This document shows positions 18,121 to 27,356 of a DNA stretch of 64,000 nucleotides, piece after piece (the stretch's first letter is position 1; every line of letters begins with the position of its first letter). The position numbers were made by a program, and so were the translations under genes. The DNA is taken from contig JACRPN010000022.1 in assembly GCA_016223145.1 (NCBI GenBank), positions 87,778 to 151,777 of the forward strand, read 5' to 3'. This stretch comes from Armatimonadota bacterium. Its GTDB lineage: Bacteria; Armatimonadota; Fimbriimonadia; Fimbriimonadales; Fimbriimonadaceae. Below the pieces are notes generated by a model. That model did not search any database. It saw nothing but the letters and a program-made list of their open reading frames with translations, and was not told the origin of the DNA.

Positions 18121-19385
18121 TCACTTTATGACGTCAATCGCGTAGGACATCGCGTCCATGAACAATAGTCCTTGGGATAGGGGAGGCGGGCTTGGGCCGT
18201 AAACTAATCCAAGGATGCTAGGAGGCACTCCTGTCTGCCAGTACCCGCCGAGCACCCAGGAGGCAGGGGGGTTGTAATAGCTGTCACCATTGAGATCCAA
18301 CCTCTGCGCTGCGGCTGAATCATACATGAGGACCGAATTGGCGGCTATCTGGTGGTGTGTCCAGTTCACGAAGCCATACGCAGAGTCGTTCATCGCTGAA
18401 CTCCCCATTCCCGCAACTGGATTTGTCCAGAAACTACTCCATGACTGCGCCTTCAACCTAACTGGAATCGCATTATGTCCTAGAGCAGCGAAAGCTAGAG
18501 TTAGAAATCCCGAGCAGTCCTTACAGTCCATGTTCGGACTAATGCTGGAAACCGCGTCAGACAAGTAATATGTGACCGTTGGATCCGAGGGATCTAGCGG
18601 GTTGTCGTAAGCCTCGGACCAGAACCAAACTCCGGAACCGCTATAGTCCCAGGGACTCGCCCAAAACATGCCCTTGGTACATTGCACTTTCACTGGCCAC
18701 TCATATGCCTGGAAGCACGCCCAATCGCAGGCATACTCAAGCAAGTCTGTCCAGGGAACTTGCTGCTTTCCGAGTGGTGCCTCGTCGACAAGGTAGAGCC
18801 GAACCGTTTGGTAGCCGCCGCCGCCGTAGGGGTCCTGAAGCACATCCAGCCCGGGTGGCGCTCCTGCAGTCGCATAGATGTGCATGAGGTACTCAAGATT
18901 GCCATATGCCACGCTATCGGGCACGCCGTCAATCGTGATCGTTAGGTATGTGTTCGACAGGGGAGGAAACGATACGGTTCTGGACTGAGGAGGAGTTAGG
19001 AAGGCAATCGACGACGCTGGCCTGTTGTATCCGGCGGGAACTGTCAGCTTCGCGTAACAAATGTCCATGTTCCCGAAACGGTGACGGACCGGTGGTTGTA
19101 GAACCTGAACCGAACCTGGATGGGGGTGCCGCGGTGGTAGACAACGCGTCCAGGACTTTGAAAGGATTGTGGGGAATCGTATTCGATCGTGGGATAGACG
19201 CCGCCACCGACTGGTGGATTCTGGTAGGAACCGTCCAGGTTTCGATAGAACCAGTCGGAATCCGTAGCAGCATAGTTTCCTTGGTAGTCCACTTGAGTGA
19301 CAAAGACGAAAAGCAGAGCATGTGCGCAAACGACAGCCCCCAGCAACATTGTCGCCGCCGATAACGCTCTCAATGAGACTCTCAT
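18121..19385 (-). pseudogene. Frameshifted exported transglutaminase-like protein
   Basis: Two overlapping frames make one protein. Frame one starts at ATG 19385 (GAGGG ribosome-binding site) with a signal peptide and beta-rich text, and stops at TGA 19044-19046. The other frame continues to 18121. A single missing base near 19044-19080 would restore about 410 residues. The C-terminal part carries a Cys-His-Asp arrangement of the transglutaminase-like superfamily: Cys in DCSGF with a following helix, His in NWTHH and Asp in MYDSAAA. No slippery heptamer is visible, so this is more likely a mutation or sequencing error than programmed frameshifting. It is cotranscribed with the downstream gene. 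The region is AT-richer than its surroundings. Confidence 0.6.
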
Positions 19386-19511
19386 GTTTCCCTCATCGCC
19401 ATTGTGCAGGTCTTCGGCAGAACCAATCTATGAATCGCAGTCAGGATTGCATTCTAGACGTCATCGGAATGGGACCCGTGGGCGAGATGTCACCCCGCGA
19501 GGTTCTCCCGG

Positions 19512-19517
19512 TAAACT
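19512..19517 (+). promoter_or_regulatory. -10 box of leaderless asnS transcript
   Basis: TAAACT ends 9 nt before the asnS ATG at 19527, without a Shine-Dalgarno. Confidence 0.55.
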
Positions 19518-19526
19518 CCACCCTCA

Positions 19527-20915
19527 ATGGACTATCGGCGGACCTCCCTCAGTGACCTTCTCCAGGCGGAGCCTGGGACGCGCACGTCCGCCTATGGCTG
19601 GATCAAGACCCGCCGCGACAGCAAGGGCATCAGCTTCGTCCAGCTCAGCGACGGCTCATGCTTTCGCGACCTTCAGGTGGTGATCGCCGAAGGCTCGCTC
19701 CCTGAGGACACCCTGAAGAGCCTCACCACTGGCGCTGCGGTTCGGTTCGATGGCGAGATCGTCGCCTCACCCGCCCCCGGCCAGCCGGTCGAACTCGCCG
19801 CCAGCGGCGTCGAGGTCTACGGCCCCGCGGACCCCGCCGAATACCCCCTCCAAAAGAAGGGAGCGTCCTTTGAGTTCCTGCGCGAGATCGCCCACCTGAG
19901 GGTGCGCGGCAACACCTTCGGTGCGGTGTTCCGCGTGCGGTCCGAGGCCTCGTTCGCCATCCACAAGTTCTTCAACGAGCGCGGCTTTCGCTACATCCAC
20001 ACGCCGCGCATCACCGCCAGCGACGCCGAAGGCGCGGGCGCGATGTTCCACGTCACCACCTTCGATCCCTACGCCTCAAACCCCCAACCCCAGACCCCAG
20101 ACCCCGCCAACGACTTCTTCGGCCAGCCCACCTTCCTCACCGTTTCGGGCCAGCTCGAAGCCGAGTGTCTTGCCCTGGGGCTGACCAACGTGTACACCTT
20201 CGGGCCCACCTTCCGGGCTGAGAACAGCAACACGCCGCGCCACCTCGCCGAGTTCTGGATGGTCGAGCCGGAGATGGCGTTCTGCAGCCTGGAGGGCAAC
20301 CGCAAGCTGGCTGAGGAGTTCCTGCGCTATGTCATCGCACACGTGATGGACGCCTGCGCCGCCGACCTCGAGTTCTTCCACCAGCGCATCGAACCCACAC
20401 TGCTCGAAACCCTGGCTCACGTCGTGAACTCCGATTTCGAGCACCTGACCTACACCGAAGCCATCAAAATGCTCGAATCAAGCGGTGAGAGCTTTGAGTT
20501 TCCGGTTTTCTGGGGCGCGGACCTGCAAAGCGAACACGAACGCTGGCTCACCGAGAAGAAGGTCGGACGGCCCGTCGTGCTCACCGACTATCCCAAGGAG
20601 ATCAAGGCCTTCTACATGCGCGCGAACGACGACGGCAAGACCGTCGCCGCCATGGACGTGCTCGCACCGCGCATCGGAGAAATCATCGGCGGCTCCCAGC
20701 GCGAGGAGCGATTGAACGTGCTTCAGCGTAAGATCGAAGAGATGGGCCTGCCGCTCGAACACTACAAGTGGTATCTCGACCTGCGCCGGTTCGGGAGCGC
20801 CCCGCACTCGGGCTTTGGATTGGGCCTCGAAAGGCTGCTGATGTATATGACCGGGATGAAGAACATCCGCGACGTGATCCCGTTCCACCGCACGCCGGGA
20901 CACGCGGAGTTTTGA
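19527..20915 (+). CDS. asnS: Asparaginyl-tRNA synthetase
   Basis: This 462-residue class II synthetase charges tRNA-Asn. An OB-fold anticodon-binding domain (about 1-110) is followed by the catalytic core with motif 2 ([15 protein letters not shown], about 231-245) and motif 3 ([10 protein letters not shown], near 430). The [15 protein letters not shown] signature separates AsnRS from AspRS. In the loop before DFFGQ, residues about 184-193 are encoded by a C-rich heptamer array (20077-20106), read as [10 protein letters not shown]. The start has a TAAACT box 9 nt upstream. Confidence 0.95.
   Translation: MDYRRTSLSDLLQAEPGTRTSAYGWIKTRRDSKGISFVQLSDGSCFRDLQVVIAEGSLPEDTLKSLTTGAAVRFDGEIVASPAPGQPVELAASGVEVYGPADPAEYPLQKKGASFEFLREIAHLRVRGNTFGAVFRVRSEASFAIHKFFNERGFRYIHTPRITASDAEGAGAMFHVTTFDPYASNPQPQTPDPANDFFGQPTFLTVSGQLEAECLALGLTNVYTFGPTFRAENSNTPRHLAEFWMVEPEMAFCSLEGNRKLAEEFLRYVIAHVMDACAADLEFFHQRIEPTLLETLAHVVNSDFEHLTYTEAIKMLESSGESFEFPVFWGADLQSEHERWLTEKKVGRPVVLTDYPKEIKAFYMRANDDGKTVAAMDVLAPRIGEIIGGSQREERLNVLQRKIEEMGLPLEHYKWYLDLRRFGSAPHSGFGLGLERLLMYMTGMKNIRDVIPFHRTPGHAEF
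20077..20106 (+). repeat. C-rich heptamer array inside asnS
   Basis: Units AAACCCC, CAACCCC, AGACCCC and AGACCCC run in tandem within the coding frame. The same unit types occur in intergenic arrays at 12374-12430 and 27248-27300. Confidence 0.65.
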
Positions 20916-20916
20916 T

Positions 20917-22839
20917 TTGCGGAACCCGTTTCGCCGGTTCGATTCCAGGCTGACCAAAGAGTTGAGGGCTCAGAGAGGGCCCATCAGGCTTGGTTTGGCT
21001 TGCGCCATCGCGACTTCGGCCCTGACGACGCTGACCATCCCGCTGATCAAGCTGACCGGCGCAGCCATCTCCGACGCCACGCCCACGCTTTCCCAAAAGG
21101 CGCCCCCAACGCCTCAACTCCGAGGCATCGACGCCGACCCCGCTCGCACCGCCCGAGAGATCGTGGCAAAGGAGGAGGCCGCCAAAGAAGAGAAGGAGCG
21201 TCGGGAAGGGGCGATCCGGCGGCTCGGCTGGCTTAGCCTTCTCGTGATCGGCATCTACTTGGTCAAGTACGGCTTTACACGGGGGCAGGCCTACTACCTG
21301 AGCGAGGCCGCGGCAAGGCTCGCCGCCGACTTGCGCCTCCAGATGTTTCGCAAGCTCCAAAGGCTGCCGATTTCGTATTTCAACGCCCGGCGAACCGGCG
21401 CCATCCAGAGCGTGCTCACGAACGACGTCAACGTCTACCAGAGCGCCATACAAACCCTCAAAGACATGATCGACGCGCCGATCAAAGCGGTTGGTGGGTT
21501 TTTGGCGATCTGCATCATCCAGTGGCAGCTCGCCTTGGTTTCGATCCTCTTCATCCCGCTGCTCGCCAAAGTGATCCAGGCCAACGGCCGCAAGGTGCGG
21601 GACGCTCAAGCCACGGTCCAGGAGGACCTTGGCGACCTGAGCGCGATGACCCAGGAGGCGATTCACGGCACTCGCGTCATCAAGGCCTTTGCGGCCGAAG
21701 AGCGGATCGAGCAAACCTATAGGGGGTTGGTCGGCCGATCGCTCAAGAGCCAGCTTCGAGCGGCAAGGCGACTTGCCAGCCTACGCCCGCTGGTGGAGCT
21801 TCTCGGCGCGGTGGCGCTGGCGGTATCGCTCTATCTCTGCGGGCTTCTTGCCTTCTCAGGAAAGCTCATCCTCGCCGACATCATGGCGCTCTTCTACGCG
21901 ATGGACGTCATCAACCAGGGCTTCAGGACGCTCGGCAACGTCAACAACACCTTGAACCAGGTTCAGGCGGCGGCGGACCGCGTTTACGGCCACGTGCTCG
22001 AAATCCCCGAGGAGCACGCCGAGCTTCCTGGCACTCAGACGCTCCTCACCCCTACAGGCAGGCTCGAATTCCAGAACGTCAGCTTTGATTACCCCGACGG
22101 GACCCCCGCCCTGAAGAACGTCAGCTTTTCGCTGGAGGCTGGAACGAGTTTGGCGTTGGTGGGTCCGAGCGGGGCGGGGAAGAGCACCATCGCCGATCTC
22201 GCGCTGCGGTTTTATGATCCAACCGCAGGCCGTGTCCTCTTTGATGGCGTGGACCTTCGCGAACTCGACGTGAACTGGTATCGCAGCCTCATCGGGGTCG
22301 TCCCGCAGCAGACCTTCCTCTTTGCGGGCACCATCGCCGACAACATCCGACTTGGAGCGCCCAACGCAGCTGATCAAGAGGTGGTGCAGGCCGCTCGGAT
22401 GGCCAACGCCGCCGACTTTATCCATCGAATGCCGGAGGGCTTTGAGACAGAGCTTGGGGAACGCGGCGTAAGGGTCTCCGGCGGCGAGATGCAGCGGATC
22501 GCGATCGCCCGCGCTCTGGTGAGGAAGCCCACCCTGCTCCTGCTGGATGAGGCCACGAGCAACCTCGATTCGGTCAGCGAGAAAGCCGTCCAGACCGCCC
22601 TCGACGAGTCAATGAAGGGCCGTACGACTCTTTTCATCGCCCACCGGCTCACCACTGCGGCCAGGGCCAACCGGATCATGGTGCTGAGGCACGGCGAGGT
22701 GGTCGAAATGGGCACCCACGCCGAGTTGATGGCGATGGGCGGGGCCTACACCGGCATGATGCGCGCCTTCCAGAGCGGGGTCATGGAAGACCCGCTGCGG
22801 GACGCGCGGGAAAGGGACGATGACGAGATGAAGAGTTGA
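20917..22839 (+). CDS. ABC exporter (fused permease and ATPase)
   Basis: This 640-residue half-transporter of the MsbA/multidrug type has six membrane helices (about 20-360) and a C-terminal ATPase with Walker A GPSGAGKST (about 417-425), signature VSGGE near 523 and Walker B LLLLDEATSNLD near 545. A hydrophilic insert of about 60 residues, rich in Ala/Glu/Lys/Arg, lies between the first two helices. It likely works as a homodimer to export a lipid or drug. The start is TTG at 20917, one base after the asnS stop. It appears cotranscribed with asnS. Confidence 0.85.
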   Translation: MRNPFRRFDSRLTKELRAQRGPIRLGLACAIATSALTTLTIPLIKLTGAAISDATPTLSQKAPPTPQLRGIDADPARTAREIVAKEEAAKEEKERREGAIRRLGWLSLLVIGIYLVKYGFTRGQAYYLSEAAARLAADLRLQMFRKLQRLPISYFNARRTGAIQSVLTNDVNVYQSAIQTLKDMIDAPIKAVGGFLAICIIQWQLALVSILFIPLLAKVIQANGRKVRDAQATVQEDLGDLSAMTQEAIHGTRVIKAFAAEERIEQTYRGLVGRSLKSQLRAARRLASLRPLVELLGAVALAVSLYLCGLLAFSGKLILADIMALFYAMDVINQGFRTLGNVNNTLNQVQAAADRVYGHVLEIPEEHAELPGTQTLLTPTGRLEFQNVSFDYPDGTPALKNVSFSLEAGTSLALVGPSGAGKSTIADLALRFYDPTAGRVLFDGVDLRELDVNWYRSLIGVVPQQTFLFAGTIADNIRLGAPNAADQEVVQAARMANAADFIHRMPEGFETELGERGVRVSGGEMQRIAIARALVRKPTLLLLDEATSNLDSVSEKAVQTALDESMKGRTTLFIAHRLTTAARANRIMVLRHGEVVEMGTHAELMAMGGAYTGMMRAFQSGVMEDPLRDARERDDDEMKS

Positions 22840-22841
22840 AA

Positions 22842-22992
22842 GGATGAAGGGACAATGGGACGTGGAGACGAAGGGGCAAAGGGACGCGGTAGCCGAAGGT
22901 ATCGTGCCTGCGTCCTCGGCTGACCCCCGTAGGGCTGAATGATGAAGGGTAAGGCAATGGGAAGCGCGGTAGCCGCAGGTTCCGTGCCTGCG
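22842..22992. repeat. Nonamer array and two family B repeats
   Basis: Nonamers of the GAAGGGACA type (22842-22886) are followed by two family B copies, 22889-22912 and 22969-22992, each continuing with TCCTCGGC. The second copy lies at the start of the ABC ATPase frame. Confidence 0.7.
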
Positions 22993-23796
22993 TCCTCGGC
23001 GGGCTTAACGCCCGGCGACTCTCTTCTCGCCTCCTGCCGCGACCTCTCGTGCGGCTACCCAGGCCGGGTCGTCCTGGAGGGTGTCAGCCTCGACCTGCGC
23101 CCGGGCGCCAAAATCGCCCTTCTGGGCCCGAACGGCAGCGGCAAATCCACCCTGCTCAAGACACTCTGCGGAGCGATTCCCTCCCTCAAGGGAACGGTCG
23201 ACCTCGCCGGGTCACCTGTTGAGGGCCTCTCAAGCTCCGAAATCGCCAAGCGCGCCAGCTACGTGCCCCAGGAGGAGGCGCCACCTTTCCGGTTCAGCGT
23301 CCGCCAAGTTGTCGTCATGGGCAGGCTGCCCCACTCCACGGGCCTCTTCGACACGCCCGAAGACCTGAAGGTCGCCGACGAAGCGATGCGCATGGCCGAC
23401 TGCCTTTCGCTCGCCGATCGCCCGATCACCGAGATCAGCGGCGGAGAGAAGCAGCGGGTTTTGGTCGCGCGAGCCCTGGCCCAGCAAGCGCCCGTGATGC
23501 TGCTCGACGAACCCACCTCTCACCTCGACGTCGCCCACCAGATGGCGATCTCAAAGCTGATCCGGGACCTGGCCGCGCGGGGCTACGCGATTCTGGCGGC
23601 CGTTCACGATCTGAATCTCGCGGCCGAATTTGCGGAGGAGGCGATCCTCCTGAGCGGAGGGCGGGTGGCGCTTCAAGAGCCCATCCGAGAGGCCCTCACG
23701 GACCCGCGGCTCGATGATGCCTACGGGGTGACGTTCCGAAGGATCGAAGACGGCGACACGCTCCGCGTGTTCCCGGAAGCGCTGCGCGTGCCGTAG
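22939..23796 (+). CDS. Orphan ABC transporter ATPase of the FecE/BtuD/HmuV type
   Basis: The longest form has 285 residues. Walker A GPNGSGKST lies at about 63-71, the Q loop in VPQEE, the signature ISGGEKQR, Walker B VMLLDEPTSHLD and a switch His follow, all intact. The family powers import of iron siderophores, haem or cobalamin. No permease or binding protein lies nearby, so its partner must be elsewhere. The first ~25 residues are encoded by a family B repeat (22969-22992) and the frame has no ATG after it. GTG at 22984 or ATG at 22939 or 22942 are candidate starts, all within or before the repeat. Confidence 0.85.
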   Translation: MMKGKAMGSAVAAGSVPASSAGLTPGDSLLASCRDLSCGYPGRVVLEGVSLDLRPGAKIALLGPNGSGKSTLLKTLCGAIPSLKGTVDLAGSPVEGLSSSEIAKRASYVPQEEAPPFRFSVRQVVVMGRLPHSTGLFDTPEDLKVADEAMRMADCLSLADRPITEISGGEKQRVLVARALAQQAPVMLLDEPTSHLDVAHQMAISKLIRDLAARGYAILAAVHDLNLAAEFAEEAILLSGGRVALQEPIREALTDPRLDDAYGVTFRRIEDGDTLRVFPEALRVP

Positions 23797-23875
23797 CTTC
23801 CTGCCTGCGCCGCGCCGATACCGCTCGACGGAGCGCCGACATCCTTAATCGCCCCCGCCCGGAATGGATGATGCG

Positions 23876-23906
23876 GAGATGAAGGGACAAAGGGACATAG
23901 GGACGG
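23876..23906. repeat. Nonamer tandem array
   Basis: GAAGGGACA, AAGGGACAT and AGGGACGGA form a degenerate 9-bp tandem array, the same kind as at 22842-22886 and 55543-55589. The 200-nt space between the two genes holds no gene. Confidence 0.6.
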
Positions 23907-23986
23907 ACCGCGGACACCCTTGTCCGCGGGAGCGAAACAGCTTTGGGCAGGTCCCACGCTGCAACAGTCCCGGACCCTTCATCTGC

Positions 23987-23992
23987 TAGAAT
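23987..23992 (+). promoter_or_regulatory. -10 box of leaderless transcript
   Basis: TAGAAT ends 8 nt before the ATG at 24001, with no Shine-Dalgarno. Confidence 0.55.
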
Positions 23993-24000
23993 TCGCACCG

Positions 24001-25542
24001 ATGAGCTTCACCGTCCGAATTGGGGCGGACATTGTTCCCGTCGAGCCTGGCGCAACCGTGCCGGTGGGCTTCGAGATCGCCAACCGGTCCGATGATCCGG
24101 ACCGCTTCGAGGTGTCCGTCGAAGGGCTCGACCCCGAGTGGATCGCAGTCCCCGTGCCTACCTTCTCGGTCGAGGCGCGCGACATTCACCAAGAAAAGGT
24201 CTTTCTCAAACCCCCGCGCCAGAGCGAAAGCATGGCCGGTGACTATCCGTTCGTCATCAAGGTGCGGTCGCTGGAAACCGGGGAGTCGCGCACGGTGCAA
24301 GCCATCGTGAGCGTGCAGGCGTTCAACCACCTGAGCATGGAGATCTCGCCCAAGAAAGGGATCATTTCACCCTTCCGAAAGGCGAACCGCTTTGAAGTGA
24401 CGCTCATGAACCTGGGCAACGTCGAGCAAACCGTCCAACTCCGCGGCAGCGACCCCGAAGACGAACTGACCTACGACTTCGAGGAGCAGCAGCTCGACCT
24501 CGGTCCCGGGCAAACAAAGGTGGTCTCAGTGACGCCGCACTCCGCCAAGGCGAGGCCTTTTTCCAGCGTCCGCTTGCACGGATTCCAGGTTACCGCCAGG
24601 TCGACCCTCACGCCCTCCCTTGCGTCCTCCGCGACGGCCCAGCTTGAAGAGCGTCCGGTCTTGTCGCCAGGCATGTTGGCATTGGGCCTCCTCATGCTGA
24701 TCGTCTTTGCGGGATGGTGGCTGTTGCTTCCCAAGCCGCCAACACTCGACAGCCTGAGCCTGGACAACGAGAATCCGATGGCCGGCGAGGTCGTGCACAT
24801 CCGCTGGAAGGCGACCAACGCAAACGGCGTGGATATCCGTGTAAATGGCATACCCATCGTCCAGGGCGGTGAATTGGAGGGTGAAAAGACCTTCACGGCG
24901 GACGTGAGCGGCGAGGTGGTCGGCTATGCGTTCCGCGATTCGCGTCAGGGCTCGCGGGTGACGCGGATGTTCACCGTCCATGTGCCGCCCGAAGTCATCG
25001 CTCCCAAGATCACCCGGTTCGACATCACCCCGCGTGAGGTCAAATTGGGCCAGCCGATCCTCGTGCAGTATGAGGTGGCGGGCGCCGTCACGAGCCTCAC
25101 CCTGGCGCCCGGCGGCATTGCGCTCGACCCCAAGGTGAGCCAGCTCAAGGTCATTGCGGACGTGAAGGGCGATATCGAATACCAGTTGGTGGCTGAGAAC
25201 CAGGGCAAGCTCGTGAAGAAAACGGTCCGGGTCCACGTGGTCGAAGGCAGTAAGGCCTCCATTGTGGTGTTCCGCTCCGACGTGAAGACGGTTCCCGAGG
25301 GCGGTGGCCCCGTGCACATCACCTGGCAGGTCACCAATGCCGAAAGGGTCGAGCTCTCTCAGGACCTGGACAACCCGCAGACCGTGGGTGTGCAGGGCGA
25401 ACGCGATATCTCCATCACCGGAGAGACCGAGTTCACACTCACCGCCTACGACGATCAGGGCGCGACGGTCACCCAGAGGATCCGCATCAAGGTCGAGCCG
25501 CCGAGCACCGATCCGCCGGTTAAGTCGGGCGGCGGAAACTAG
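24001..25542 (+). CDS. Membrane protein with Ig-like beta-sandwich domains
   Basis: The protein has 513 residues. A cytosolic region of Ig-like or NEW1-like beta domains (about 1-215) is followed by one transmembrane helix (about 222-243) and then two or more external Ig-like domains (about 250-500), with motifs such as IRWKATNANGVDI and ITWQVTNAERVEL. The domain arrangement is seen in bacterial stress-sensing and scaffold proteins. The ATG at 24001 is chosen over a longer frame because the upstream sequence is a nonamer repeat and a TAGAAT box sits 8 nt before it. Partner and function are unknown. Confidence 0.65.
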   Translation: MSFTVRIGADIVPVEPGATVPVGFEIANRSDDPDRFEVSVEGLDPEWIAVPVPTFSVEARDIHQEKVFLKPPRQSESMAGDYPFVIKVRSLETGESRTVQAIVSVQAFNHLSMEISPKKGIISPFRKANRFEVTLMNLGNVEQTVQLRGSDPEDELTYDFEEQQLDLGPGQTKVVSVTPHSAKARPFSSVRLHGFQVTARSTLTPSLASSATAQLEERPVLSPGMLALGLLMLIVFAGWWLLLPKPPTLDSLSLDNENPMAGEVVHIRWKATNANGVDIRVNGIPIVQGGELEGEKTFTADVSGEVVGYAFRDSRQGSRVTRMFTVHVPPEVIAPKITRFDITPREVKLGQPILVQYEVAGAVTSLTLAPGGIALDPKVSQLKVIADVKGDIEYQLVAENQGKLVKKTVRVHVVEGSKASIVVFRSDVKTVPEGGGPVHITWQVTNAERVELSQDLDNPQTVGVQGERDISITGETEFTLTAYDDQGATVTQRIRIKVEPPSTDPPVKSGGGN

Positions 25543-25568
25543 GGCTTTCCCTTCAAAATGAGGGCACG

Positions 25569-27110
25569 ATGCCACGTGCCCTCCTCTCTCTCACCGATAA
25601 GTCCGGCGCTGCCGATTTCGCCCACGGGCTGGCTGATCTTGGGTTCGAGCTGATCAGCACGGGCGGCACGGCAAAGGCTCTGCGAGAGGCGGGCCTGGCG
25701 GTCCGCGACGTGAGCGACGTCACCGGATTTCCGGAGATGATGGACGGGCGCGTCAAAACGCTGCACCCGATGGTCCACGGAGGGCTGCTGGGGGATCGGC
25801 GCAATCCGGGCCACGTTGCCGCCATGGCTGAGGCCGGCATCACGGGGATCGACGTGCTCTGCGTCAACCTCTACGCATTCGAACAGACCGTCAGCGGGCC
25901 CCACGAGTTCGAAGCCGCCGTCGAATCCATCGACATCGGAGGTCCCGCGATGGTGCGCTCCGCCGCCAAAAACCATGCGTCGGTGCTGGTGGTGGTGGAC
26001 CCTGCCGACTACGGCGCGGTTCTGGAGGCCCTCTCTGGCGAGGTTCCGGATTCGCTGAGGATCAGCCTTGCGGCGAAGGCGTTCCGGCACACGGCCTATT
26101 ACGACTCGATGATCTCGCGCTACATGACCGAGCGCGCCGGCGGGTCGGAATGGCCCGAGAAGCTCACGCTCGGATGCCGCTGGGACGGGATGCCGCTTCG
26201 GTATGGAGAGAACCCGCACCAGAAGGGCGCACGCTACATCGACCCGTTGAACGCTCAGAGCGCGCTCACGCTGATCGGCTCCCAAGAAAAAGGGGTCAGC
26301 TACATCAACTGGCTAGACGCCCAAGGCGCTTGGGACCTGGTTTGCGAGCTTCCAAAGGGCGCCTGCGCGATCATCAAGCACGCCAACCCGTGCGGCGCGG
26401 CGCTTGGGGCGAACTTGGGGGATAGCTACCGGCTGGCAAAGGCCTCCGACCCGGTTTCGAGCTTTGGCGGGATCGTGGGATTCAACCAAGTCGTGGATGA
26501 AGCCGCCGTTGCCGCCATGACCGAGAAAGGCAACTTCCTCGAGGTCATCGTGTCGGCGGGATGGGAGTCGGAGGACCTGATCGAGCGGTTTCGAGCGCAT
26601 ACCCAGTGGGCCGCGAATTGCAGGCTCTTGGTGGGAGATCCGGCAAGGCCGTACCGTGGCCGGTCCTTCCGAACGATGGGTGGCGGGGTGTTGGTGCAGG
26701 ACGTGGACGTCGATCCCGGCGAGGCGGACTGGAAGGTCGTGACCGATCGGCAGCCGACCTCGGAGGAGTGGGAGGCCCTTCGGTTTCAGTGGAGGATCAT
26801 ACGTCACGTTTCCTCCAACGCCATCGTCATCGGTTCGGCAACAAGGCTATTGGGAGTGGGCGCGGGCCAGATGAATCGCGTTCAGAGTGTCCGCCTCGCC
26901 TTGGCTCAAGCAGGTGAATCAGCCAATGGCGCAGCGCTCGCCAGCGACGCGTTCTTCCCGTTCCCGGACAGCCTCATCACCGCCGCCGAGGCGGGTGTGA
27001 GGGCCTTCATCCAGCCCGGCGGAAGCAAGAAGGACGACGAAGCCATCGCCGCCGCCAACGAGCGTGGACTCACGATGGTGTTCACGGGAGTCCGGCACTT
27101 CAAACACTGA
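25569..27110 (+). CDS. purH: Bifunctional AICAR transformylase / IMP cyclohydrolase
   Basis: This 513-residue bifunctional enzyme performs the last two steps of IMP synthesis. The N-terminal IMP cyclohydrolase has the SLTDKSG and STGGTAK motifs and the RVKTLHP segment. The transformylase half has ENPHQKGARY, KHANPCGAA, SFGGIVGFN and PGGSKKDDE. Length is normal. The ATG at 25569 has a GAGGG ribosome-binding site 4 nt upstream, 27 nt after the preceding stop, so it may share that transcript. A family A repeat begins 8 nt after its stop. Confidence 0.95.
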   Translation: MPRALLSLTDKSGAADFAHGLADLGFELISTGGTAKALREAGLAVRDVSDVTGFPEMMDGRVKTLHPMVHGGLLGDRRNPGHVAAMAEAGITGIDVLCVNLYAFEQTVSGPHEFEAAVESIDIGGPAMVRSAAKNHASVLVVVDPADYGAVLEALSGEVPDSLRISLAAKAFRHTAYYDSMISRYMTERAGGSEWPEKLTLGCRWDGMPLRYGENPHQKGARYIDPLNAQSALTLIGSQEKGVSYINWLDAQGAWDLVCELPKGACAIIKHANPCGAALGANLGDSYRLAKASDPVSSFGGIVGFNQVVDEAAVAAMTEKGNFLEVIVSAGWESEDLIERFRAHTQWAANCRLLVGDPARPYRGRSFRTMGGGVLVQDVDVDPGEADWKVVTDRQPTSEEWEALRFQWRIIRHVSSNAIVIGSATRLLGVGAGQMNRVQSVRLALAQAGESANGAALASDAFFPFPDSLITAAEAGVRAFIQPGGSKKDDEAIAAANERGLTMVFTGVRHFKH

Positions 27111-27118
27111 TCCCGAAG

Positions 27119-27240
27119 TCTCCCACCCTCCCGACTTCGTTCCCTTCGCTTCGCTCGGCGGGATCTGCGACAACCCCTCCCTTCCCGACAAGGCGGGACT
27201 CGGAAGCATTTTCGACTGCGTCAAGAACAAGGGAGGGGCC
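27119..27240. repeat. Extended family A repeat after purH
   Basis: The hairpin arms CCCCTCCCT (27174-27182) and AGGGAGGGG (27230-27238) enclose a 47-nt loop. The left flank (27119-27173) is a 55-nt segment almost identical to that at 36925-36979 downstream of glnS. It starts 8 nt after the purH stop codon. Confidence 0.8.
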
Positions 27241-27247
27241 CCCGACC

Positions 27248-27323
27248 TCATATCCCAAACCCCATATCCCAAACCCCATACCCCATCCCCCATCCCCCAA
27301 GACCTCGGACCTCAGACCTCGCA
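27248..27323. repeat. C-rich heptamer array followed by GACCTCG heptamers
   Basis: Tandem 7-mers of the type ATATCCC, AAACCCC and ATCCCCC (27248-27300) continue as GACCTCG/GACCTCA units (27301-27323), just upstream of the mqnP promoter. Confidence 0.7.
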
Positions 27324-27343
27324 CCAGTAAGCCGACGCTTAAG

Positions 27344-27349
27344 TACACT
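27344..27349 (+). promoter_or_regulatory. -10 box of leaderless mqnP transcript
   Basis: TACACT ends 7 nt before the ATG at 27357. Confidence 0.55.
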
Positions 27350-27356
27350 CTCCGGC

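Noticed and set aside
18121..19385. Programmed -1 frameshifting
   Set aside because: No slippery heptamer or obvious stimulatory structure near 19044-19080; a simple indel or sequencing error explains it better.
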